A stretch of 64,000 bases of DNA from Streptomyces sp. SPB162 (lineage in GTDB: Bacteria; Actinomycetota; Actinomycetes; Streptomycetales; Streptomycetaceae): contig NZ_JAQFII010000001.1 of NCBI RefSeq assembly GCF_029504575.1, positions 2,082,501-2,146,500 on the forward strand, written 5' to 3'. Numbering within the stretch: the first letter of the stretch is position 1; the number at the start of each line of letters is the position of its first letter. The notes beneath the pieces were generated by a model. The model saw only the letters and a list, made by a program, of their open reading frames with translations. It did not search any database and was not told the DNA's origin. Both the position numbers and the translations under genes were made by a program. Positions 36,799 through 45,302 of this stretch are shown one piece after another.

Positions 36799-38004
36799 GT
36801 GGAACTGACACTGCTCGGCACCGGCGGCCCCGAGGGCCTCCCCCTGCCCGACTGCCCCTGCGCCTCCTGTGCGGGCGCCGTCGGCGACCGCGGCGGCCCG
36901 CGCGCCGCGACCGCCGTCCTCGTGGACGGCGTACTGCTGCTCGACCTCACGCCCGGCCTGGCCTTCGCTGCCGCCCGCTCCGGGCACTCCCTCGGCGGCG
37001 TGCGGCAGGCACTGCTGTCGCACCCGCACGACGGGCCCGCCGTGGAGATCCCGGCCGGCCTGCCGACGCCGGGCCGCGTCCCGGACGGCCAGGAGCTGAC
37101 GCTGCTGACCGGGCACCGGGTGCGCGCCGTCGCCACGGACGCGCCCGGCACCGGCTACGAGGTCGAGGGGCCGGACGGGATGCGCGCGCTCTACCTGCCG
37201 CCGGGTTGCGCGCCCGCCGGTGTCCAGGAGGCGGCGACCCCGTACGACGTCGTGCTGTTCGACGCGGTCGACCGGCCCGACGCGCTGGGCCGGCTGCGCG
37301 CCGCCGGAGCCGTGGGCCCGACCACCGACGTCGTCGCGGTGCATCTCGACCACCGCGCGCCGCCCGGCGCCGAGCTGCGGCGCCGGCTCGCCGCGCTGGG
37401 CGCGCGGGCCGTCCCGGACGGCACGACGCTGACCGCCGGCGACTACCACGACGTACCGGACGTGCCCCGCCGCACGCTGGTGCTCGGCGGTGCCCGCTCC
37501 GGCAAGTCCGCCGAGGCGGAACGCCGCCTCGGCGCGTTCTCCGACGTCCTGTACGTGGCCACCGGCGGCGCCCGTGAGGGCGACCAGGAGTGGGCCCGCC
37601 GCGTCGCCCTGCACCGCGAGCGCCGCCCGGGAACATGGGCGACGCAGGAGACCTGCGACCTGGTCCCGCTGCTCGCCGCCGACGGCCCGCCCCTGCTCAT
37701 CGACTGCCTCGCCCTGTGGCTGACGTCCGCGATGGACTCCGTCGGCGCGTGGGACGACGAGCAGTGGTCGTCCTCCGGTGAGCGCGAACTGCAGGACCTC
37801 ACCACCGGGTTGACGGCAGCATGGCGCGCCACCCGCCGCACCGTCGTCGCGGTGAGCAACGAGGTCGGCTCGGGAGTGGTACCGGCGACCGCGTCCGGCC
37901 GGCGGTTCCGCGACGAGCTGGGGCGGCTCAATGCCGCGGTGGCTTCCGAGTCGGAGCATGTGCTGCTGGTGGTGGCGGGCCAGGCGTTGACGCTGCGCGG
38001 CTAG
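36799..38004 (+). CDS. cobU: cobinamide kinase/guanylyltransferase fused to a PhnP-like domain
   Basis: The C-terminal part (about 225-401) is CobU, which phosphorylates adenosylcobinamide and adds GMP in B12 assembly; its P-loop is LGGARSGKS near 229-237 and VSNEVGSGVVP is the conserved GTP-site block. The N-terminal 220 residues resemble a metallo-beta-lactamase fold of the PhnP type (LLGTGGPEGLPLPDCPCASC), but the metal HxHxDH motif is degraded to SHPHDGP. Such long CobU proteins occur in Streptomyces. GTG at 36799 follows a run of G bases rather than a good RBS. cobT and cobS lie nearby. Confidence 0.87.
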   Translation: MELTLLGTGGPEGLPLPDCPCASCAGAVGDRGGPRAATAVLVDGVLLLDLTPGLAFAAARSGHSLGGVRQALLSHPHDGPAVEIPAGLPTPGRVPDGQELTLLTGHRVRAVATDAPGTGYEVEGPDGMRALYLPPGCAPAGVQEAATPYDVVLFDAVDRPDALGRLRAAGAVGPTTDVVAVHLDHRAPPGAELRRRLAALGARAVPDGTTLTAGDYHDVPDVPRRTLVLGGARSGKSAEAERRLGAFSDVLYVATGGAREGDQEWARRVALHRERRPGTWATQETCDLVPLLAADGPPLLIDCLALWLTSAMDSVGAWDDEQWSSSGERELQDLTTGLTAAWRATRRTVVAVSNEVGSGVVPATASGRRFRDELGRLNAAVASESEHVLLVVAGQALTLRG

Positions 38005-38007
38005 GGG

Positions 38008-38166
38008 CTGTCCCGTCATCCCTGGTGGATCAGCGCGCGGCGTCAGATGCGGTGCATCGCACGGCGGAGGGGCGCCCGCATACCGCACGTATTCGGGCGT
38101 TCCGACAACGCGGCGAGGTGCCGTAGCTGTCGTCGGGCGCCCGCCAGGGAATGGGGCAGCCCTTAG
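38008..38166. repeat. intergenic repeat copy 1
   Basis: About 160 bases of non-coding sequence bounded by GGGGCTGTCCC and GGGGCAGCCCTT, an inverted pair at the ends. The core from 38054 is alignable with the second copy starting near 38228. I recall similar interspersed sequence in other Streptomyces spacers. Confidence 0.5.
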
Positions 38167-38340
38167 GGCGTGTCTTCACCTAGGCATCGTCCGCCCGAAG
38201 GGCGGGGCCGACGGGGCCTGGTGTGTGCCACTGCACGGCGGAGGGTCGTCCTCGTACTGGACGTCCTTGGACGAGCCCGACAACGCAGCAGGTGTGCGGG
38301 CCAGGCGTCGCGGGCCAGGCGGGGCTTTCGCAACACCCTT
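38167..38340. repeat. intergenic repeat copy 2 (diverged)
   Basis: The stretch from about 38228 (GCACGGCGGAGG) to 38300 (CCGACAACGC) matches copy 1 at about 70 percent by eye, including those two exact blocks at the same spacing. No coding potential. Confidence 0.45.
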
Positions 38341-38685
38341 GAGTGGTGGTCCGGGCGCCGGGCTCTCCGGTACAGGGGGGTGACCGTGTCGCCTCGCGTC
38401 ACGGACGGCGCGGTGGTGCGAGCTTTCGGCCCGCGCGGGCTGATCGGGGCACGTCCCGCGGCGCGCTGGGCGCCTCGGGCCCGGCGGCGGCGAGCCGTGT
38501 GGGCACGCGGTTGCTGCGGGCTGGGCGAGCCCCGGTCGGCGTGGACGGTGCGCTCCGCCCTGCGGGCCCGCGCCGGGCAGCCGCACCCACCCTCGGCCGG
38601 AGGCCGGCCCGCGCCCGCCCTCCGGCCGGAAGCCGGCGGGCTCCCCGTCAACCCGGCCGGAGGCTCACCCGGTACTGTGCGGCGA
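38341..38685. other. non-coding spacer before cobT
   Basis: About 345 bases with no convincing gene on either strand; open frames here lack normal codon bias. It contains short GGCCGGAGGC-type repeats at 38594-38670. I looked for a cobalamin riboswitch (B12 box, GCCACTG region) and did not find one. Confidence 0.5.
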
Positions 38686-39822
38686 ATGAGCGGCCTGAAT
38701 CTCGATGACTTCGGCTCCCTGGTGGAGCGTCCCGACGCCGGTGTGCGGCGTGACGCGCAAGACCGGTGGCAGCGACTGGTGAGCCCCGCAGGGGCTCTCG
38801 GCAAGCCCGCGGAGCTGGCGGAGTGGCTGTCCGCCGCTCAGGGGTGCGTTCCGGCGCGGCCGATCACCCGGCCGCGGGTGCTGCTGTTCGCCGGGGACCA
38901 CGGTGTGGCGGGTCTGGGGGTGTCTGCGCACGAGGCCGGGACCGCGGTGGCGCTGGTCCGGGCGGTGCTCGACGGGGGCGCGCCCGTGAACGTGCTGGCC
39001 CGCCGGTTCGGGGCACAGGTGCGCGTGATCGACATGGCGCTGGACTGCGACCCGGCGGAACTGCCCGCCGACGTCACCGCGCACCGGGTGCGCCGCGGTT
39101 CCGGCCGGGTCGACGTGGAGGACGCCCTCACCGTCGAGGAGGCCGAAGTGGCCTTCCGCGCGGGCATGGCCATCGCGGACGAGGAGGCGGACTCCGGCAC
39201 CGACCTCGTGCTGCTCGGTGACATCAGCGTCGGCGGCACCACACCCGCCGGCATCCTCGTGGCGGCGTTGTGCGGTACGGACGCCTCCGTGGTGACCGGT
39301 CGCGGCTCCGGCATCGACGACCTGGCGTGGATGCGCAAGTGCGCGGCGATCCGCGACGGGCTGCGGCGGGCCCGTCCGGTCCTGGGCGACCAGCTCGAAC
39401 TGCTGGCCGCGAGCGGTGGCGCGGACTTCGCCGCCATGACCGGCTTCCTGCTGCAGGCCGCCGTGCGCAAACTGCCCGTCGTCCTCGACGGAGTCGTCAG
39501 CACGGCGTGCGCCCTGGTCGCGCAGCGCGTCGCGTTCCGGGCTCCCGACTGGTGGCTGGCAGGTCAGGCCAGTGGTGAGCCCGGCCAGGCCAAGGCCCTG
39601 GACCGGCTCTCCATCGAGCCGCTGCTCGACCACGGCGTCCGGCTCGGTCAGGGCACCGGCGCACTGCTGGCGCTGCCCCTCCTGCAGGTCGCGGCGGCGC
39701 TCGCGGCGGAGCTGCCGGACGTGTCCGGCGAGCCGGTCGTGGAACGGGCCCCCGAACCCGCCGGGGAGCCCGTCGCCGTGACGTCGGACGAGCCGCCCGC
39801 CGACCCGGTCGAGGCTCCGTAA
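38686..39822 (+). CDS. cobT: nicotinate-nucleotide-dimethylbenzimidazole phosphoribosyltransferase
   Basis: Makes alpha-ribazole phosphate, the lower-ligand precursor of B12 (378 aa). Family blocks include PRVLLFAGDHGVAGLGVSAH (near 63-82), LLGDISVGGTTPAG (near 175) and GQASGEPGQAKAL followed by LDHGVRLGQGTGALLALPL near the C-terminus, where the catalytic glutamate position lies. The last 35 residues are an acidic Pro/Glu tail not part of the fold. ATG at 38686. Lies between cobU and cobS with non-cobalamin genes interposed. Confidence 0.94.
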   Translation: MSGLNLDDFGSLVERPDAGVRRDAQDRWQRLVSPAGALGKPAELAEWLSAAQGCVPARPITRPRVLLFAGDHGVAGLGVSAHEAGTAVALVRAVLDGGAPVNVLARRFGAQVRVIDMALDCDPAELPADVTAHRVRRGSGRVDVEDALTVEEAEVAFRAGMAIADEEADSGTDLVLLGDISVGGTTPAGILVAALCGTDASVVTGRGSGIDDLAWMRKCAAIRDGLRRARPVLGDQLELLAASGGADFAAMTGFLLQAAVRKLPVVLDGVVSTACALVAQRVAFRAPDWWLAGQASGEPGQAKALDRLSIEPLLDHGVRLGQGTGALLALPLLQVAAALAAELPDVSGEPVVERAPEPAGEPVAVTSDEPPADPVEAP

Positions 39823-39914
39823 CGCCGCGTTCCGTGGCGTGAACGGGAGTTCGCCGGATCCGGCGAGCCCTTCCGTGACGAGGATCCGGACATTCCGTCA
39901 TAAGATCCAAAACT

Positions 39915-41696
39915 ATGGGAACGGGCAGCACGGCACCAGGTCGCACACCGCAGGACGGGGAGAACCGTCCGCATGTCTGGGGGCAGCGCTCGGCCGCCTA
40001 CGCCGTCTGGTACCTGCGGGTCGCCGCGTTCCTGAACTTCCTCGGCGCGGTGTGGGTCTCCTTCGGTGCCGACGTCCGGCGGCACAATATCGAGGACCTC
40101 TTCACCCCGTACCTGCTGACCGCGGGCTTCACCACGGGTGTCTTCGCGCTCTTCTTCGCCATCACCATGCGGCGGCGCAAGCGGGCCGCGTGGGTGCTCA
40201 ACCTCGTGCTGAGCGGGTTGTTCCTGCTGGTCCTGGCGCTGTCCATGGCCTCGTACGACGAATACCGGAGCCACGTACAGAACTGGATCACCCTGGGGCT
40301 GACCGGCTCCTTCGTCGGCGCCCTGCTGGTCGGCCACCACGAGTTCCGGGCCAAGGGCGACCGCTCCAATCCCCTGCACGCGTTCCTGGTCGCCGTCGGC
40401 GGCCTCATCGTGGGCTCGCTGATCAGCGCGCTGCTGGTCACCACGACCAACAGGGAGCACGGCTCGGGCTTCTGGGCCTGCTTCCGCTACGCGATCAAGC
40501 GCATGATCGCGCTCGACCCGAATGACGACAATTTCGCGAACATCTCAACGCCCGGGTGGGTGGATGTCGTCATCAACGTCATGAGTGCGTTGCTCTTCCT
40601 GCTCGTGTTGTACGTGGCGTTCCGCTCGCCGCGCGGCCGGGCGCTGCTCGGCCCGGATGACGAGGCCCGGCTGCGCGGGCTCCTGGACCGCCACGGCGAC
40701 CGGGACTCGCTCGGCTACTTCGCGCTGCGCCGCGACAAGAGCGTCATCTGGTCACCGAGCGGGAAGTCCGCGATCGCGTACCGCGTCGTCGGGGAGGTGT
40801 CGCTGGCGTCCGGCGACCCGATCGGCGACCCCGAGGCGTGGCCCGGCGCGATCGACGCCTGGCTCGCCGAGGCCCGTGAGCACGCCTGGGTGCCCGCGGT
40901 GATGGGCGCGAGCGAGGAAGCGGGCGTGATCTATGCCCGGCACGGCCTGGACGCCCTGGAGATCGGGGACGAAGCGATCGTCGAGACCGACGAGTTCACC
41001 CTGGACGGCCGCGCGATGCGCACCGTCCGGCAGGCGTACAACCGCGTCAAGCGGACCGGGTACACCGTCCGGATACGCCGCCATGACGACATCCCCGCCG
41101 AGGAGATGGACGCGATCCTGGAGCACGCCGACGCCTGGCGCGACGGCGAGACCGAGCGCGGCTTCTCGATGGCGCTCGGCCGGCTCGGCGACCCCGCCGA
41201 CGGGCGCTGCGTGATGGTCGAGTGCCAGGACGGCGCGGGCGTGCCGCGGGCGGTGCTCAGTTTCGTCCCGTGGGGCCCGCGGGGGCTGTCGCTGGATCTG
41301 ATGCGCCGGGACCGCGAGTCCGACAACGGGCTGATCGAGTTCATGGTCATCGAGCTGATCCAGCGCGCCGACGAGGTGGGCGTGCGGCAGATCTCGCTGA
41401 ACTTCGCGATGTTCCGCTCGGTGTTCGAGCGCGGCTCGAAGCTCGGCGCCGGGCCGGTACTGCGCTTCTGGCGCTCCCTGCTGACGTTCTTCTCCCGCTG
41501 GTGGCAGATCGAGTCCCTGTACCGGGCCAACGCCAAGTACCGGCCCATCTGGGAGCCGCGCTACCTGCTGTTCGGCAAGAGCAGCGAGCTGCCGCGGATC
41601 GGTATCGCCAGCGCCCGCGCCGAGGGCTTCCTCGAAGCGCCGCGGCTGCCGTCCCCGCTGCGCAGACGTGATCGAGAGCGGACCGCCGTCCGGTGA
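39915..41696 (+). CDS. MprF/LysX-like aminoacyl-phospholipid synthase (DUF2156)
   Basis: A 593-aa protein with an N-terminal membrane domain (about six helices to residue 240) and a C-terminal DUF2156 GNAT-like domain (about 255-560) that in MprF transfers an amino acid from aminoacyl-tRNA to phosphatidylglycerol. Typical blocks are FALRRDKSVIWSPSGKSAIAYR, VSLASGDPIGDP and RGLSLDLMRRD. No lysyl-tRNA synthetase domain is fused, unlike LysX. Likely modifies membrane charge; the aminoacyl group is unknown. Coupled through GTGA overlap to the rhomboid-like gene. Confidence 0.85.
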   Translation: MGTGSTAPGRTPQDGENRPHVWGQRSAAYAVWYLRVAAFLNFLGAVWVSFGADVRRHNIEDLFTPYLLTAGFTTGVFALFFAITMRRRKRAAWVLNLVLSGLFLLVLALSMASYDEYRSHVQNWITLGLTGSFVGALLVGHHEFRAKGDRSNPLHAFLVAVGGLIVGSLISALLVTTTNREHGSGFWACFRYAIKRMIALDPNDDNFANISTPGWVDVVINVMSALLFLLVLYVAFRSPRGRALLGPDDEARLRGLLDRHGDRDSLGYFALRRDKSVIWSPSGKSAIAYRVVGEVSLASGDPIGDPEAWPGAIDAWLAEAREHAWVPAVMGASEEAGVIYARHGLDALEIGDEAIVETDEFTLDGRAMRTVRQAYNRVKRTGYTVRIRRHDDIPAEEMDAILEHADAWRDGETERGFSMALGRLGDPADGRCVMVECQDGAGVPRAVLSFVPWGPRGLSLDLMRRDRESDNGLIEFMVIELIQRADEVGVRQISLNFAMFRSVFERGSKLGAGPVLRFWRSLLTFFSRWWQIESLYRANAKYRPIWEPRYLLFGKSSELPRIGIASARAEGFLEAPRLPSPLRRRDRERTAVR

Positions 41697-42403
41697 GCCC
41701 GTTCCTCAAGCGGTTCCGCGATTTCGCATACGTCGAATGGGGCGGAATATACCGAGATGTCAGTTTTGAGCTGCGGACGAAGAAGCTGCGCGCGGTTCCC
41801 ATGACGCTGGGCGCGTGCGCGTTGATCCTGGCCCTGCAGGTGATCCAGCACTCGGGGAACACCGGCACGGCGTGGGTCAACCGGGTCGGCGGCGTCTACG
41901 CGACGCTCCCGTGGTGGAAGGCGCTGCTGCGCACTCCACTGTCGCTCTTCGTCCCCGACCCGTCCCTGCCGGTGTGGGGGTTGATCGCCCAGGTCGTCTT
42001 CATGTTCGGCATCGCCGAGATGACGGTCGGCAAGCGGCACACCCTCGGCATCGGACTCCTCGCGACGCTCGCGGGCACGTCCTTCGCCCGCTACTCGCTC
42101 GCGGTCGGCCCCGACGGCTTCCTCGGGCTCCCGGTCTCCACCCTGGTCGTGCGCGACACGGGCCCCTCGGCGGCGGTCGTCGCCCTCGGCGTGTACGTGG
42201 CCTGCCGGTACCGGGCGTGGTGGACGGGCGGCGCGCTGATCCTCGCGATGCTCGTCGAGGTCGTCTTCATCGTGAACCTCGCGGGCTTCGAGCATCTGAC
42301 GGCGATCGTGGCGACGCTCCTGCTGTGCGGCCTCGAGGGGCACTTGCGACGGCGCCGGGAGGCGGCGCTGCGGCCGGAACCGGCGCGGCGGACACCGGGG
42401 TAG
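41693..42403 (+). CDS. rhomboid-like membrane protein, probably inactive
   Basis: A 236-aa polytopic membrane protein with a rhomboid-like arrangement of six helices. The serine motif is altered: DTGPSAAVVALGVY replaces the catalytic GxSG loop, and the only late histidine is in FEHLTAIVA near 205, so proteolysis is doubtful. The GTG at 41693 overlaps the MprF-like stop by four bases, so the two products are made together and may interact. Family placement is moderate. Confidence 0.72.
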   Translation: MSPFLKRFRDFAYVEWGGIYRDVSFELRTKKLRAVPMTLGACALILALQVIQHSGNTGTAWVNRVGGVYATLPWWKALLRTPLSLFVPDPSLPVWGLIAQVVFMFGIAEMTVGKRHTLGIGLLATLAGTSFARYSLAVGPDGFLGLPVSTLVVRDTGPSAAVVALGVYVACRYRAWWTGGALILAMLVEVVFIVNLAGFEHLTAIVATLLLCGLEGHLRRRREAALRPEPARRTPG

Positions 42404-42412
42404 CCTCACGCG

Positions 42413-43216
42413 GTGACCGACTCCGACCCCAGCTCCGGCAAGCCCGCTGCCATGGACGCCCTCCGCTTCGCGTTCGGCACCCTCACCGCGCTGCCGGTGA
42501 CCGTCACCCGCTGGGACCGGCCCGCCGCGCGCGGCGGGATGCTGTGCGCGCCGGTCGTGGGCGCGGTGGTGGGCCTGTGCGCCGCCGCGGTCGGCGGCGT
42601 GCTGCTGCTCCTGGACGCCTCCCCGCTGCTCGCCGCCGTCGCGACCGCCGCCGTGCCGGCCGCCCTGACCCGAGGCCTGCACCTGGACGGCCTGGCCGAC
42701 ACCGCCGACGGGCTCGGCAGTGCCAGACCCGCCGCGGACGCCCTGCGGATCATGAAGCAGTCCGACATCGGACCCTTCGGCGTCCTGACGCTGCTCTTCG
42801 TGGTCCTCACCCAGGTCGCCTGCCTGGCGGCCCTCTACGCCGACAGCTGGTCCCACGGCGCCGCCGCGGCCGCCGTCTCCGCCGTCGTGGCCCGTACCGC
42901 CATGACGCTCGCCTGCCGCGACGGCGTCCCCCCGGCCCGCCCGGACGGCCTGGGCGCGGCCGTGGCCGGCGCCGTCCCGCTGCGCACGGCGGCCCTCGCC
43001 ACCGCGGCCACCGTCGCCGTGGCGGCAGCGGCCGGAGCCCTCCTCGGCGCAGGCCCCACCCTCCACTTCGCCCTGGCCGCCCTCCTGGCCCTGGCCGCGG
43101 CCGAACTCCTCCTGCGCCACTGCCGCGCCCGCTTCGGAGGCATCACGGGCGACGTCTTCGGCGCCCTCGCCGAAACGGCGGCCACGACGGCCCTGGTGGC
43201 GCTCGCGCTGGGCTGA
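42413..43216 (+). CDS. cobS: adenosylcobinamide-GDP ribazoletransferase (cobalamin synthase)
   Basis: Membrane enzyme (267 aa) that joins adenosylcobinamide-GDP with alpha-ribazole in the last step of B12 assembly. The conserved HLDGLADTADGLGS aspartate motif lies near residue 88-101, followed by MKQSDIGPFG. Many Ala/Leu-rich helices. The C-terminal GGITGDVFGA block contains another conserved Asp. GTG at 42413, 9 bases after the upstream stop. Its final codons and stop are tandemly triplicated downstream (see repeat). Confidence 0.94.
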   Translation: MTDSDPSSGKPAAMDALRFAFGTLTALPVTVTRWDRPAARGGMLCAPVVGAVVGLCAAAVGGVLLLLDASPLLAAVATAAVPAALTRGLHLDGLADTADGLGSARPAADALRIMKQSDIGPFGVLTLLFVVLTQVACLAALYADSWSHGAAAAAVSAVVARTAMTLACRDGVPPARPDGLGAAVAGAVPLRTAALATAATVAVAAAAGALLGAGPTLHFALAALLALAAAELLLRHCRARFGGITGDVFGALAETAATTALVALALG

Positions 43217-43272
43217 CGCGCGGCGCTCGCGCTGGGCTGACGCGCGGCGCTCGCGCTGGGCTGACGCGCCAG
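43201..43272 (+). repeat. three 24-bp tandem repeats spanning the cobS stop
   Basis: The unit GCTCGCGCTGGGCTGACGCGC plus three bases begins at 43201, 43225 and 43249. Each copy contains the last codons of cobS and its TGA, so only the first is translated. Confidence 0.88.
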
Positions 43273-43341
43273 GGTGCGCGGATTGCCCGGCGCACATCGG
43301 CGTATACACACTGGGTGCCAACCATCTATATGGGAGGCGTC

Positions 43342-43551
43342 ATGTCCAAGCTGCTCCTCGAAGTCGACGACGACGCTCTCGCCAAGGCCGCCGAACTGCT
43401 CGGCACCTCGACCAAGAAGGACACGGTCAACACCGCTCTCCAGGAGATCGTCAAGCACCGCAGCCGCGCGATAGCGCTGGCCGAGCTGCGGGAGATGGGC
43501 GCCCAGGGCGACTTCGACATCCTTCTCGACAAGGGGAACTTCCGCAGGTGA
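43342..43551 (+). CDS. vapB: VapB-type antitoxin
   Basis: A 69-aa antitoxin with an N-terminal ribbon-helix-helix-like segment (KLLLEVDDDALAKAAELLGTS) and a TKKDTVNTALQEIV helix typical of the VapB/DUF2191 group; the C-terminal part should wrap the toxin. GGGAGG lies 6 bases before the ATG. The TGA overlaps the GTG of vapC. It would bind the toxin and repress the shared promoter. Confidence 0.87.
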   Translation: MSKLLLEVDDDALAKAAELLGTSTKKDTVNTALQEIVKHRSRAIALAELREMGAQGDFDILLDKGNFRR

Positions 43552-43970
43552 CGGCGGTCTCCTACCTCGCCGACACCTCGGCCGCCGCCCGGCTCCTGAT
43601 CAGCGACACGTTCGACGACCAGTGGGGACCCGCACTCGGCGGCGGGCTCATCGCCCTGTGCGACCTCACCGAGCTGGAGATCCTCTACTCCGCCCGGTCG
43701 CGCTCCGACCGCGAGGCGAAGCAGGAACGCCTGCACGCGATCTTCAACTGGGCCCCCACGCCGGACAATATCTTCCAACGCGCCCGCGAGGTCCAGGAAC
43801 TCCTGACGGGTCACGGCGAGCACCGCTCGGCCGGTCCCGTGGACCTCGCCGTGGCGGCAGTGGCGGAACTCTCGAACCTGACGCTGCTGCATGACGACGC
43901 GGACTTCGAAACCATCGCCAAGCACACGCGCCAACGCACACGTTGGCTCGCCGAACCAGGCACGGCCTGA
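43548..43970 (+). CDS. vapC: VapC-type PIN-domain toxin
   Basis: PIN-domain ribonuclease toxin (140 aa). The four acidic active-site residues are present: Asp in LADTSAAARLL (near 8), Glu in DLTELEILY (near 43), Asp in GPVDLAVAA (near 99) and Asp in LLHDDADFETI (near 118). Known VapC proteins cleave tRNA or rRNA. The GTG start overlaps the antitoxin stop. All motifs intact, so the module is probably functional. Confidence 0.9.
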   Translation: MTAVSYLADTSAAARLLISDTFDDQWGPALGGGLIALCDLTELEILYSARSRSDREAKQERLHAIFNWAPTPDNIFQRAREVQELLTGHGEHRSAGPVDLAVAAVAELSNLTLLHDDADFETIAKHTRQRTRWLAEPGTA

Positions 43971-44109
43971 ATGCGGTCTCCCCTTCCCCCGCGCCCACTC
44001 CGGCGCCGGCGAGTCTGACCGAAAACGGGCACCCCTGTTCCCTTCCCGAGCCCGCAGGATGGGGCAAAGCACGACTATGGGGCTACGGGGGGAACGGGGG
44101 GAACGGGCT

Positions 44110-44988
44110 ATGCAACATCTGGCATGTCCTGAGGGCCGGTGGGAGGTGGCGACGGCGCTGCCGCACGCGCGGCTGCGGCCGGGGGTCCAGCGGTACCGGG
44201 GGTTCCGGCTCGACCTGGATCTGCCGCGGCAGCGGCTGGAGGTTCCGGACGGCGTGGTGACGCTGCTGTTCTCCTTCGACCACGAACTGCGGGTGACGGA
44301 GGCCGCGACGCCGTCGGCCACCGGCAGCTCCCACCGCTCGATGCTCGTCGGCCTGCGCACGAGCACGGGGTTGGGGCGGCACAGCGGCCGGCTCAACGGA
44401 CTGGAGGTCATCCTCTCCCCGTGGAAGGCGTATGCACTGTTCGGGATCCCGATGCACGAACTGGCCGACACGATCGCCGACCCCATCGACCTGCTCGGCC
44501 CCCGCTGCCGCGATCTCGCCGACGCCCTCGCCTGCGCCCCTGGCTGGGCGCAGCGCTTCGAGCTGTTGGACGCCGCCTTCCTGCGCTGGTCCGTGGACGC
44601 CGTCCCCGCCTCGGACCGCGTCCGGTACGCCTGGCGGGAGCTCGCCAGGACCTCCGGGGCCCTGCCCATCGGTCAACTCGTCGCCGACACGGGCTTGAGC
44701 TGGCGCCAGTTGGAGCACCGCTTCCGCACGGAGATCGGCCTGACGCCGAAGGGCGCGGCGCGCGTCATGCGGCTGCGCAAGGTGCTGCGGCTGATGGCGG
44801 AGAACCGGGCGGCGGCGGGCATCGCCGCCGAGTGCGGGTTCAGCGACCAGGCGCACCTGAGCCGCGAGTTCAAGGCGATGATCGGCCGCACCCCCCGGCA
44901 GTTCCTGCAGGCCCGCGCCCTGGACTTCGCGGGCCCGCCCACCGTCGACCGGGTGGACGGCCAGGTCACCAGCGTGGTCCTGACCTGA
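44110..44988 (+). CDS. AraC-family transcriptional regulator
   Basis: A 292-aa regulator with an N-terminal sensor domain of the DUF6597 type (about 1-180) and a C-terminal AraC double helix-turn-helix (about 205-285). The second helix-turn-helix reads AAECGFSDQAHLSREFKAMIG, with the family FGFSD...SREFK signature, and ends in TPRQFLQ. Effector and targets are unknown. ATG 44110 is used; an in-frame ATG at 44077 is possible. It precedes the degraded region, and its own neighbour target gene may have been lost there. Confidence 0.85.
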   Translation: MQHLACPEGRWEVATALPHARLRPGVQRYRGFRLDLDLPRQRLEVPDGVVTLLFSFDHELRVTEAATPSATGSSHRSMLVGLRTSTGLGRHSGRLNGLEVILSPWKAYALFGIPMHELADTIADPIDLLGPRCRDLADALACAPGWAQRFELLDAAFLRWSVDAVPASDRVRYAWRELARTSGALPIGQLVADTGLSWRQLEHRFRTEIGLTPKGAARVMRLRKVLRLMAENRAAAGIAAECGFSDQAHLSREFKAMIGRTPRQFLQARALDFAGPPTVDRVDGQVTSVVLT

Positions 44989-45000
44989 CGGCTGCGGATT

Positions 45001-45302
45001 TCTTCAAGACAGGGCGCGGGACGCGCTGCAAGCCTGCCGAGGTGTACGACATCAGCACGGCCCCGTCCGCCCCGGCGGCACTACGGCGCTACCAGGAACT
45101 GCTCGCGGACCAGAACCGTTTGATCGCCGAGCAGAATGTCCTGCTGGAACGTATCCAGGCCTTCACCGCCATGGCCGCCGCACCGTCACCGACCGCCGTC
45201 ACCCGCCGCGACCCACCCGTACCGCCCCCGACGCTGGTGCAGCGCCACATCCTGCTGCTGCTCGCGGACGGCACCAAGGACAGCGCGATCGCCCGCCGGC
45301 TG
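45001..45302 (+). pseudogene. remnant of a LuxR/TrmB-like regulator gene
   Basis: The plus frame reads EVYDISTAPSAPAALRRY and a coiled-coil-like LLADQNRLIAEQNVLLERIQ, then HILLLLADGTKDSAIARRLA, which is the start of a LuxR-type helix-turn-helix. It stops being recognisable at about 45302, in the middle of that DNA-binding domain, and there is no usable start codon or N-terminal part upstream. Both ends are therefore missing. The sequence beyond the break belongs to a different, oppositely oriented gene. Confidence 0.72.

Noticed and set aside
38200..38300. Cobalamin riboswitch suggested by GCCACTG near 38227 before cobT
   Set aside because: The rest of the B12 box and surrounding helices are missing, and the motif lies within a diverged repeat.
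43277..43310. vapBC promoter TTGCCC ... TATACA
   Set aside because: Spacing is only about 14 bases and the sites are not otherwise convincing.
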